From the NCBI RefSeq assembly GCF_030815985.1, contig NZ_JAUSXM010000001.1:6758001-6822000 (forward strand): 64,000 bases of DNA, in the 5' to 3' direction. Within the stretch, counting starts at the first letter, position 1, and every line of letters starts with the position of its first letter. The notes below the pieces were generated by a model. It saw only the letters and a program-made list of their open reading frames with translations. It was not told the origin of the DNA and ran no database searches. Position numbers and translations under genes: made by a program. This document shows, piece after piece, positions 57,829 to 64,000 of the stretch. Origin of the DNA: Paenibacillus sp. W2I17. Lineage in GTDB: Bacteria > Bacillota > Bacilli > Paenibacillales > Paenibacillaceae.

Positions 57829-58503
57829 ATGAAAACTATCATTGGACAACCGAGGTTGGAACAGGATTTGTTGCAGCTTGAAGCCGAACTCAAGCAACAC
57901 CCTGATGCGGATATATTGTTTTTTCCTGAAGGTTATCTGAACCAGAATGTTGAGGAAGCTTGCAGGTTAGCGGCTGAATATGGGACCATGATTGTATCAG
58001 GTCATCGCAGACTGGACGAACGTCCAAAGGACCGATCGGTTATGATCAGTAAGGCTGGAGAGATTGTATTGGAGAAAGCAAAATATACACCTGCTGAGAC
58101 GGTTGAGGAACAGGGTTGGGTAATAAGCACTTTGTTGTGTGATGAGCTGGTCCTGCAAGGATTTCGCAACGAGAATATAGGAAATGTGGACATTGTGATG
58201 CATTCCATTGGTGTGGGGATGTTCAGTGAAGAGCAGTACAGTGAGTGGGTCGAAGAGGCTCGGCAGATCGCCTTGAAGCATCAATGTATTGTCATGGGGA
58301 CTAGCCATGCGGATGGTTCGTACCGTGATAGCGAGATCTCCATTCCGATCGCCTACTGTATAACACCTGCTGGAGAGGTTGTTCTGGCATCCCGAAGTGA
58401 TACACGTACTCGTACAATCCTTCTGGACAGAGGAAATACAGCCCCTTCACCTCAGGAGTCACAAGAAAAACAACTGAGAATCTCCATCGACCCATCTGGT
58501 TAA
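57829..58503 (+). CDS. Carbon-nitrogen hydrolase (nitrilase superfamily) protein
   Basis: About 224 residues. The nitrilase catalytic triad can be placed: Glu in LFFPEGYLN, Lys in LEKAKYTPAE and Cys in STLLCDELVLQG. The protein is shorter than typical members (about 260-300), so the C-terminal part is reduced. GGGGGA seven bases before the ATG at 57829 fixes the start. Amide or nitrile substrate unknown. Confidence 0.82.
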   Translation: MKTIIGQPRLEQDLLQLEAELKQHPDADILFFPEGYLNQNVEEACRLAAEYGTMIVSGHRRLDERPKDRSVMISKAGEIVLEKAKYTPAETVEEQGWVISTLLCDELVLQGFRNENIGNVDIVMHSIGVGMFSEEQYSEWVEEARQIALKHQCIVMGTSHADGSYRDSEISIPIAYCITPAGEVVLASRSDTRTRTILLDRGNTAPSPQESQEKQLRISIDPSG

Positions 58504-58576
58504 GTTACCAGGCATGAATACCAGATGAATGGGCTGATGAACTTGCCGAATCGCCCGGTCACTTGCGCGGAATACG

Positions 58577-58585
58577 CATATGTTA
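58577..58585 (+). promoter_or_regulatory. Candidate sigma-K -10 element of the yjcZ-like gene
   Basis: CATATGTTA matches the sigma-K -10 pattern CATANNNTA. An AC dinucleotide at 58561-58562 lies 14 bases upstream, slightly short of the usual 16-17, so support is only moderate. Confidence 0.35.
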
Positions 58586-58619
58586 TGGCATACCTTGAAA
58601 TTCAAAGGAGGCCAATCAA

Positions 58620-58742
58620 ATGAGTCAAGTTGGATACGGTTGTGGCAATGTTGGTGGATTCGGCGGCGGATGGACTTCCACAAGTGCAATTCTCGTGCTT
58701 TTCATCCTGCTCGTGATCATCACAAAATCTTTCTGGCTGTAA
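58620..58742 (+). CDS. YjcZ family sporulation small protein
   Basis: 40 residues: a Gly-rich N-terminus (GYGCGNVGGFGGGWTS) followed by one hydrophobic helix (SAILVLFILLVIIT) and a short end. This glycine-then-helix layout is the YjcZ family, small membrane proteins made in sporulating Bacilli. AAAGGAGG lies at the right distance before the ATG. Confidence 0.85.
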   Translation: MSQVGYGCGNVGGFGGGWTSTSAILVLFILLVIITKSFWL

Positions 58743-58768
58743 GTCACGTGTAGAAACGTGCAAACAGT

Positions 58769-58797
58769 GGCTCCGCTGAGACTTCAGCGGGGCTTTT
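58769..58797 (+). terminator. Terminator after the yjcZ-like gene
   Basis: GGCTCCGCTGA near 58769-58779 pairs with TCAGCGGGGC at 58784-58793 with one wobble, then TTTT. Confidence 0.8.
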
Positions 58798-58901
58798 CCA
58801 GTTTATAAGAAGCAACATATGCCATCCATGACATTTGACAACTGAAAACAATGTGCTTAAAATCACATAAGAGACTATTAACAGAGATTGAAGGGATAGC
58901 A

Positions 58902-59231
58902 ATGCCGTTTATTCGCTTTAAAGGATTCACAGGTCCTCAGCTAGAGGAAGTTGTACCCCAAATTACAGAGCAGATGGCCCTAATTACTCATATTCCAAGG
59001 GAGAGAATGAAGGCAGAGCGTCATGATGTACAAGCGCTAACACCTTCTCCGGCTTCTATAGAGATTCTGATGTTTCAACGTGACCAGGAGATTCATAATC
59101 GGATTGCATCGTCGGTGCAAGCTATTTTGGAAGAAGCATACATGCCGGATGTGCATATTTTCTTCAATATATTGTCACCTACTTTGTATTATAAAAAAGG
59201 CAGGCCGCTGACAGATTATCGATTGGATTGA
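58902..59231 (+). CDS. DUF1904 family protein
   Basis: About 109 residues, cytoplasmic, function unknown. Sequence MPFIRFKGFTGPQLEEVVPQ at the start and the MFQRDQEIHNRIASSVQAIL segment match the DUF1904 pattern as I know it; the N-terminal proline after Met recalls the tautomerase fold. GAAGGGA precedes the ATG at 58902; the frame extends to 58851 without a site. Confidence 0.78.
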   Translation: MPFIRFKGFTGPQLEEVVPQITEQMALITHIPRERMKAERHDVQALTPSPASIEILMFQRDQEIHNRIASSVQAILEEAYMPDVHIFFNILSPTLYYKKGRPLTDYRLD

Positions 59232-59241
59232 GATTGTGAGG

Positions 59242-59269
59242 GACGAGCAGAATGTTGCTCGTCTCTTTT
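59242..59269 (+). terminator. Terminator after the DUF1904 gene
   Basis: GACGAGC at 59242-59248 pairs with GCTCGTC at 59257-59263, followed by TCTTTT. Confidence 0.75.
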
Positions 59270-59272
59270 GAT

Positions 59273-60496
59273 TTACATATTTTTCGTATGTTTAGCAATG
59301 GTATGGTTCCTGTGAACCCTGCTCAACGATAATGAGCATATCGCAGATACAATAAACAAGGCTCCACCGATAAGGTATACCCATCGAACGCCCAGTTGAT
59401 CGGCGACTAGACCAAAGATAACTATGGATACACTCATAACCGTGGATATCAAGACGCCATGAGTGGCGTATACCTTGGTTAGGGATTCGACAGGTACACT
59501 GTTCTGAAGCGCTGTCTGCTGAGCCACATCACGAATCTGATGAATTGGACCCATGAGTATGCATAACACCAGAGCGAGCCATGGCAGGTTGTTTAGACCA
59601 TAAACGACGGTCAGCAGGCTGAAGAGAAGAGAACCTATGGTCATACTAGCGATTAGATGCTTCTGAATACGTTTGGCCAGTGCAAGAGCCAGAATACCTC
59701 CAAGCATGGTTCCAGCAGCGTAACTCGAGTTCATGAGTCCCCACCAACCTTCTCCTCGTCCCAGAGCTTCTTTTGCAAAGGCCAGCGTAACAGCTCCGAT
59801 CCAGATGGAACCTGCAAGAGCCTGGGCAATGTCCATAAGCGTAATCAGTCGTAATGATGGATTGTTCCAAAATATACTCCAACCTTCCCTCAATACATTC
59901 CGCGATACAGCAGATTTCTGGGGTTGTTCTACATTCCGTGTGAGCGAGCCCATAGCAATCATGAAGATCAGAACGGCCCAGGACAGGCTTGTAGCTGCCC
60001 AGAAGGTCTGTGACGCCCCCCAGTTCATCACGGCAAATCCCGTCATGGCGTAACCGACAATGGTTACAGTCTGATTGGAGAAAGATAGCAGGCTATTTGC
60101 TTTTATAAGGTCTTCACCTTGAACCAATCGTGGCGTTAAAGTCTTCAGTAACGGAGTTTCCCATCCGTCCAAGAAGGATAGTATGATCACTCCGAGAAAT
60201 AGAAGCGGAAGTTGTGAAATCAAGTGATTCAACGAAATGGCTATACAGGTCATGATTAATGTTTTGGCTATAGAAATGCTGATCAATAGTCTGGAGAATG
60301 GGAAACGGTTCACAAGTAATGGCAAAGTGAAACCAGCCATTATGCGTGCAATGATCTGAATAAGTGGAAACATTGCAGCTGAAAGTACCGATCCAGTGAG
60401 ACCGTATATAAACGTAGTAATGACCATGATATATATGACATTAATAAGCGAGAGCAGCGTTTTGGCGGCCCAGTACGGATAAAATGCAATGTTCAT
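59273..60496 (-). CDS. MFS transporter, MefA/macrolide-efflux-like
   Basis: 407 residues with about twelve membrane segments. The N-terminal part (IMVITTFIYGLTGSVLSAAMFPLIQ) and the middle loop (LSFSNQTVTIVGYAMTGFAV) resemble major facilitator efflux proteins of the macrolide-export type. Substrate unknown. Its start has GGAAAGGA about eleven bases upstream on the minus strand. It converges on the DUF1904 gene and has its own unit. Confidence 0.82.
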   Translation of the reverse strand: MNIAFYPYWAAKTLLSLINVIYIMVITTFIYGLTGSVLSAAMFPLIQIIARIMAGFTLPLLVNRFPFSRLLISISIAKTLIMTCIAISLNHLISQLPLLFLGVIILSFLDGWETPLLKTLTPRLVQGEDLIKANSLLSFSNQTVTIVGYAMTGFAVMNWGASQTFWAATSLSWAVLIFMIAMGSLTRNVEQPQKSAVSRNVLREGWSIFWNNPSLRLITLMDIAQALAGSIWIGAVTLAFAKEALGRGEGWWGLMNSSYAAGTMLGGILALALAKRIQKHLIASMTIGSLLFSLLTVVYGLNNLPWLALVLCILMGPIHQIRDVAQQTALQNSVPVESLTKVYATHGVLISTVMSVSIVIFGLVADQLGVRWVYLIGGALFIVSAICSLSLSRVHRNHTIAKHTKNM

Positions 60497-60591
60497 GCCA
60501 ATGTTGTCCTTTCCGAAACGATATATCTATATTACGGGCATTGTCATCATTGCACCACAAACAAAGTTATCATTTTCCCGTCATTTCACCA

Positions 60592-60616
60592 CAAAAAAAC
60601 TGCCCAACAGGGCAGT
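60592..60616 (-). terminator. Minus-strand terminator of the DUF6199-like gene
   Basis: Read on the minus strand: ACTGCCC, TGTT loop, GGGCAGT and a T-tract of seven. Confidence 0.9.
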
Positions 60617-60636
60617 CATCTTCTAATGCCTATAGT

Positions 60637-60825
60637 TCATGCCATAGCGAGTGTAAAGGCGATAAGCAACATCAGCAGGCTGGTCGTTCTGACCATAGTC
60701 ATATAAGGCCTGCTGGGTTCGGCTTCACCCCGGGAAATCCAGCCATAACGCAGATACCAGCCGAATTTTGGGAAACAGAGATTGATGATACAGAGTACCA
60801 TGAATATAAAAAAGAGGGTTCTCAT
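60637..60825 (-). CDS. Small membrane protein, DUF6199-like
   Basis: 62 residues with two membrane helices joined by the polar loop YLRYGWISRGEAEPSRPY. FPKFGWYLRYGW and AEPS followed by a second helix match the DUF6199 pattern known to me. The start at 60825 lies nine bases after GAAAGGA; another ATG at 60831 is closer to that site and less likely. Function unknown. Confidence 0.68.
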   Translation of the reverse strand: MRTLFFIFMVLCIINLCFPKFGWYLRYGWISRGEAEPSRPYMTMVRTTSLLMLLIAFTLAMA

Positions 60826-60863
60826 ACCCATCTTCCTTTCTCGCTTACATAACGGATCTCATC

Positions 60864-60932
60864 TTAACGTTTGCGTCTGGTAAAAAAGACTACAATCAAA
60901 ATGATAATGATGATAATTAACAGAAATTTCAT
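60864..60932 (-). CDS. 22-residue hydrophobic membrane peptide
   Basis: A complete tiny gene: AGGAGG (minus strand, at about 60940-60945) lies seven bases before the ATG. The product is one Ile/Leu/Val/Phe-rich helix (about residues 3-17) between MK and a basic end TRRKR, a positive-inside single-span peptide. It lies 39 bases before the DUF6199-like gene, so the two are probably co-transcribed. Confidence 0.65.
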   Translation of the reverse strand: MKFLLIIIIIILIVVFFTRRKR

Positions 60933-61138
60933 GTATGTTCCTCCTGATGAGTAGTTAGGTTATTGTGTAATGTTAGTTATCAACTATTACCCAAGAACCA
61001 CATGACTTGAATAACTGTGTTACAATTAAAATATATTGATTTAATATCAACACATTCCGTTTGGTTAGTTTTCTCTCCTTATAATGTACGATTGCAGAAT
61101 ATATAAACATTAATGTGTGTGAGATGAAGGAGGAAGGC

Positions 61139-62287
61139 ATGAGCCAACATAATCAACTCTCATTACAATGGGAATTTATCATCTCGAAAGTGAAATCCTC
61201 CGTGACGGTGGTCGATGCTACCTTGCCTGAGCTTCCGCTCATGTATGTAAACGAACACTTTACCCAACTGACAGGATACACGTATGAAGAGTCTGTCGGA
61301 CACAATTGCCGATTTTTGCAAGGGCAGGATACAGACCCCGAAACGGTAATGCAGATTCGTGATGCATTAAAGAAACAACAATCCATTAAGATTGATATTT
61401 TAAATTATACAAAAAGTGGTCAGAAGTTCTGGAACGAACTGAATATTGATCCGATCTTTAATGAATCCGGAGAGTGTTTATATTTTGTAGGCATTCAATA
61501 CGATATTTCAGAACGGAAGTATGCCGAACAGCAGTTGAAGTTTGCAACTTCCATGGCTGAGATGAACAGCAGAGGGCAATTGGAATTCATCGGCAAGCTG
61601 AATCACGAGCTTCGTACCCCGCTTAACGGCATTATGGGCATGATTGAACTTGCCAGTATGGGTGAAACTACGGATGAGCAGAAAGAATATCTGGAGCTAG
61701 CACGTCAATCAGGTGAGGCGCTCCTTAACATCATTAACAATAGCCTGGATATGGCGAAACTGGGCAGAGGCAAAATGGATGTTGAAAACATTGAATTTCA
61801 GCCGTTGAAGCTGATCCAACAGATTGTGAAGACACATGAACCTGCGGCACAGAATAAACACATACGTCTGCTCTGTCATGCTGATCTGAATATTCCTGAT
61901 GTGCTTATCGGTGATCCGCTAAGACTTCGGCAGGTACTGGATAATTTGCTGAGTAATGCAATTAAGTTCACAGAACAAGGTGAAGTGCAGTTACAGGTGG
62001 ATGTGAGGCAACAGCTGATGGATACCGTTGTATTGGTATTCTCTGTACGTGATACGGGAATTGGCATTCCTCAGCATCAGATCGAACAATTGTTTGATGC
62101 ATTTACCCAGACCGACATCTCCCATGCGCGCCGATTTGGCGGAAGTGGTCTTGGTCTGACCATCTGCAAAGAACTGCTGGAACTGATGAATGGTCAGATT
62201 TCGGTGGAGAGTACAGAGGGGAAAGGTACACAGTTTGAGGTGACACTGCCCTTGCTGCGCCAACAGGCCATTCCCAATGTAGGATAA
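61139..62287 (+). CDS. LOV-domain sensor histidine kinase
   Basis: 382 residues. The N-terminal PAS domain carries the LOV signature GHNCRFLQ with the photoactive cysteine at residue 57, flavin-contact Asn89 (ILNYTKSG) and Asn99 (FWNEL), and Gln120 (VGIQYD). These are the residues known to bind FMN and form the light-driven adduct. Then come a HisKA domain with His156 (HELRTPLNG) and a HATPase with N box DNLLSNAIKF, DTGIGIP and GGSGLGL. No membrane helices, so it is a cytoplasmic blue-light sensor. GGAGG is upstream. No response regulator is encoded next to it, and its target is unknown. Confidence 0.9.
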   Translation: MSQHNQLSLQWEFIISKVKSSVTVVDATLPELPLMYVNEHFTQLTGYTYEESVGHNCRFLQGQDTDPETVMQIRDALKKQQSIKIDILNYTKSGQKFWNELNIDPIFNESGECLYFVGIQYDISERKYAEQQLKFATSMAEMNSRGQLEFIGKLNHELRTPLNGIMGMIELASMGETTDEQKEYLELARQSGEALLNIINNSLDMAKLGRGKMDVENIEFQPLKLIQQIVKTHEPAAQNKHIRLLCHADLNIPDVLIGDPLRLRQVLDNLLSNAIKFTEQGEVQLQVDVRQQLMDTVVLVFSVRDTGIGIPQHQIEQLFDAFTQTDISHARRFGGSGLGLTICKELLELMNGQISVESTEGKGTQFEVTLPLLRQQAIPNVG

Positions 62288-62300
62288 TTAATCAAGCAGG

Positions 62301-62328
62301 ACAGCCGGGTGGTCTCGGCTGTTTTTTT
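62301..62328 (+). terminator. Terminator after the LOV kinase gene
   Basis: ACAGCCG at 62301-62307 pairs with CGGCTGT at 62316-62322, then a T-tract. Confidence 0.88.
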
Positions 62329-62339
62329 ATTTTATTGGA

Positions 62340-62369
62340 TTGTTTTACGAACGGGCGTTCTGTTATAAT
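62340..62369 (+). promoter_or_regulatory. Promoter with LexA-like box before the NucA/NucB-type gene
   Basis: CGAACGGGCGTTCT at 62348-62361 matches the Bacillus LexA box CGAAC-RNRY-GTTYC in 13 of 14 positions. It lies between TTGTTT (62340-62345) and a perfect TATAAT (62364-62369) with an 18-base spacer, so a bound repressor would block the promoter. Predicted by eye. Confidence 0.65.
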
Positions 62370-62396
62370 GCAAGTGTTGAATGGGGGAGACACAGC

Positions 62397-62879
62397 ATGA
62401 GTAAGAGACGCACAAGAAGTAAACGCAAAGGCAAGCAAGGTTTCAAAAAGCAGGTTCTGACGCTGGTAGCGATGCTGCTGGTAGCCCTCTACGCCTGGGC
62501 TGGGGGAGAATGGCCCGAGGAGATACCTAATCCATTCGCTGGGACTAATAAGAGTGTTGACCATACCATTACGTTCCCTTCAGAGCGTTATCCCGAAACG
62601 GCCAACCATATTAAAGCGGCTATCAAGGCAGGGCATTCGGATGTATGCACCATTGATCGTAATGGAGCGGAAGGCAATCGGGATTTATCACTTAAGGGTG
62701 TTCCAGTCAAAAAAGGTAAGGATCGTGACGAGTGGCCCATGGCGATGTGTGCTGAGGGAGGAACAGGTGCAGATATCCAGTACATTACCCCGAAAGATAA
62801 TCGTGGTGCAGGTTCATGGGTAGGGAATCAGTTAAGTACATATCCGGATGGAACACGAGTGAAGTTTGTAGTGAAGTAA
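62397..62879 (+). CDS. NucA/NucB-type DNase domain protein
   Basis: About 160 residues: a very basic N-terminus ([18 protein letters not shown]), one hydrophobic helix (about 21-35) acting as a signal or anchor, then a nuclease domain. [33 protein letters not shown] and [17 protein letters not shown] match the sporulation/competence nuclease NucA/NucB family, including the conserved RD-x-x-EWPMA type block. It acts outside the membrane on DNA by family analogy. The start at 62397 has GGGGGA upstream. See the LexA-like box before it. Confidence 0.86.
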   Translation: MSKRRTRSKRKGKQGFKKQVLTLVAMLLVALYAWAGGEWPEEIPNPFAGTNKSVDHTITFPSERYPETANHIKAAIKAGHSDVCTIDRNGAEGNRDLSLKGVPVKKGKDRDEWPMAMCAEGGTGADIQYITPKDNRGAGSWVGNQLSTYPDGTRVKFVVK

Positions 62880-62970
62880 CAACAGGATATGGTTGGGCAG
62901 AAATAAGGATTGTAAGGCCTTTGTTGTGAGGTCAGTGGCAGCGTGGTACAGGATAAGTAGAAGAGAAGAA

Positions 62971-62996
62971 CCAGACGTGCATGCGTCTGGTTTTTT
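62971..62996 (+). terminator. Terminator after the nuclease gene
   Basis: CCAGACG at 62971-62977 pairs with CGTCTGG at 62984-62990, then a T-tract. Confidence 0.88.
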
Positions 62997-63073
62997 GGTA
63001 TAAAGTGCTGGCATAAATAGATCTAGTTAACGTATCTATACGGGAACTGGAGTTTCTAGGATTACAGAGCCGA

Positions 63074-63298
63074 CTAAACGAGTTGCATTCCGCTTAAATG
63101 ATGAGACCGGATGCTTAACAGACGCGTAACATGTTCCACCTCATCAAACGGTATCCACAGACTGCCGTGAACCGTACGTAAGGAGAGAATGGATGTATCA
63201 GCGGTACGCTCGGGAAATCCGGTTACCGTCTGACCGCTTGTATTACGAACCATGATCTGTTGCTTGCGCCGGATGGCAATTTCTACCTCTTTTTTCAT
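63074..63298 (-). CDS. Small hypothetical protein with WIPF motif
   Basis: 74 residues: a basic N-terminus (MKKEVEIAIRRKQQI) followed by alternating strands and SLWIPFDEVEHVTRLL. The G-x-x-W/I-P-F-x-x-V part recalls YolD-like or small SH3-like barrels, but I could not assign a family. AGGAGC lies nine bases before the ATG on the minus strand. Function unknown. Confidence 0.65.
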   Translation of the reverse strand: MKKEVEIAIRRKQQIMVRNTSGQTVTGFPERTADTSILSLRTVHGSLWIPFDEVEHVTRLLSIRSHHLSGMQLV

Positions 63299-63505
63299 AA
63301 GTCATTGCTCCTGATTATGAGATGTTAAATCCATATGTCAATGTTTTCAATGGTTAATTTGTCTTCTTTATCTAGTCTATCAGAACTAGGTATAGATTTC
63401 CAGAAGAGAAATCAACATTCTTCTAGGTGATTTGTCTTAGCTGTGGACGATCCGTTTTTGAATGGGGATTACGGGGTTATATTAGGGTAAAAGGAGGGGA
63501 ACGGA

Positions 63506-63955
63506 ATGACACAATTGATTATTGGGCTGGCCCGTACCGAGAACGAGGCTATATTGATGCTGAATCAGGTGAAAGAGGAAGGCATCAAGGATAAATATTT
63601 GGGGGCGGTGGCGAAGGAGCAGCTTAATCTGGAGCTGGTGAGCGAAAAGACGGGGCTGCCCAAACCTTTGAAGGGTGCCGGAACAGATGGTGCCTTTGGC
63701 GCTCTGAAAGGCATATTGGCTGGTCTGGGGAAGCGAATGGATCAGACGATGTCGATCGGAAATGCAGTGCGCAGACTCGCTGGTAATGAGATTGGGAGTG
63801 AGACCGATGATTTGGTGCTTACACTGACTGAAGCGGGGATCTCGGAGGAGGATGCGCGGTATTACGAAGATTGGCTGTTAAAGGACCATATCTTGGTTAT
63901 CGTGGAGTGCAGTGAGGAAGAAGCGGCTCGTGTTCGACCTATTTTACTTTTTTAG
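63506..63955 (+). CDS. General stress protein, YflT (17M) domain
   Basis: 149 residues, cytoplasmic. It begins QLIIGLARTENEAILMLNQV and contains YEDWLLKDHILVIVECSEEEAARV, which fits the YflT/GSP17M domain seen in Bacillus general stress proteins. The middle (about 50-95) is Gly- and Ala-rich. AAAGGAGGGG precedes the ATG. A weak sigma-B-like pair (GTTTTT, 14 bases, GGGTTA) lies upstream at about 63449-63474, too poor to count. Confidence 0.8.
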   Translation: MTQLIIGLARTENEAILMLNQVKEEGIKDKYLGAVAKEQLNLELVSEKTGLPKPLKGAGTDGAFGALKGILAGLGKRMDQTMSIGNAVRRLAGNEIGSETDDLVLTLTEAGISEEDARYYEDWLLKDHILVIVECSEEEAARVRPILLF

Positions 63956-64000
63956 TTTAATTTAAGGCTGATTTTAGGTTTCTTTAATGTTGGGGAGGTA

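Noticed and set aside
61029..61051. AT-rich palindrome TTGATTTAATATCAA before the LOV kinase gene
   Set aside because: Short and in AT-rich DNA, where such dyads are common; no second copy seen.
63449..63474. Sigma-B promoter for the stress protein gene
   Set aside because: Only four of six bases match in each half, which is too weak for a separate call.

Overview
This window looks like chromosomal core sequence from an endospore-forming Bacillales bacterium, most likely Paenibacillus or a close relative. The grounds are the dcw cell-wall and division cluster with interleaved sporulation genes (spoVD, spoVE, spoIIGA-sigE-sigG), the ylm-divIVA-ileS-lspA-rluD-pyr gene order known from Bacillus subtilis, a T-box leader, a PyrR-type attenuator and strong Gram-positive ribosome binding sites. 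GC content is moderate, roughly 45-50 percent by eye. No rRNA operon, phage, transposase or CRISPR array was seen.

Layout. 1-12171: spoVD (cut by the window edge), murE, murF, mraY, murD, spoVE, murG, murB, murA and divIB make and export lipid II and start the divisome. 12172-15073: ftsA-ftsZ behind a predicted sigma-H promoter, closed by a terminator. 15074-17947: spoIIGA-sigE-sigG, with a spoIIG-like long-spacer promoter and Spo0A-like boxes. 18062-22397: ylmC, pgeF (ylmD), ylmE, sepF, ylmG, ylmH and divIVA. 22410-26287: promoter, isoleucine T-box, an odd GC-rich hairpin-rich insertion, then a long type-2 IleRS. 26352-29161: a DUF5665 protein, a DksA-type zinc-finger protein on the minus strand, lspA and rluD. 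29272-37004: a block absent at this place in B. subtilis, holding an LL-diaminopimelate aminotransferase, a five-gene membrane cassette and a frameshifted yhgE on the minus strand. 37400-46878: the pyr operon with its attenuator (pyrR, pyrB, pyrC, carA, carB, pyrF, pyrE), lacking pyrP, pyrK and pyrD, with a 135-bp palindromic element between pyrC and carA. 47157-54430: a MacB/Ykn-like ABC export cassette with two ATPases, one adaptor, one permease and a sugar-type binding lipoprotein. 54564-64000: two tRNAs with CAT anticodons and mostly small, monocistronic accessory genes, including a LOV-domain histidine kinase, a NucA/NucB-type nuclease behind a LexA-like box, a YjcZ spore protein and two tiny genes of 22 and 55 codons.

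Best candidate for an undescribed system: 30705-34230. The gene order is UbiA-family phosphoribosyltransferase, HAD phosphatase, two SMR-like proteins and a large multi-membrane protein. This reads as a complete line for making polyprenyl-phosphate-ribose, removing the 5-phosphate, flipping the lipid and transferring the sugar outside the cell. Other points worth checking are the structured element in the pyr operon, the insertion in the ileS leader, the LexA-like box on the nuclease gene and the TetR-like dyad upstream of yhgE.
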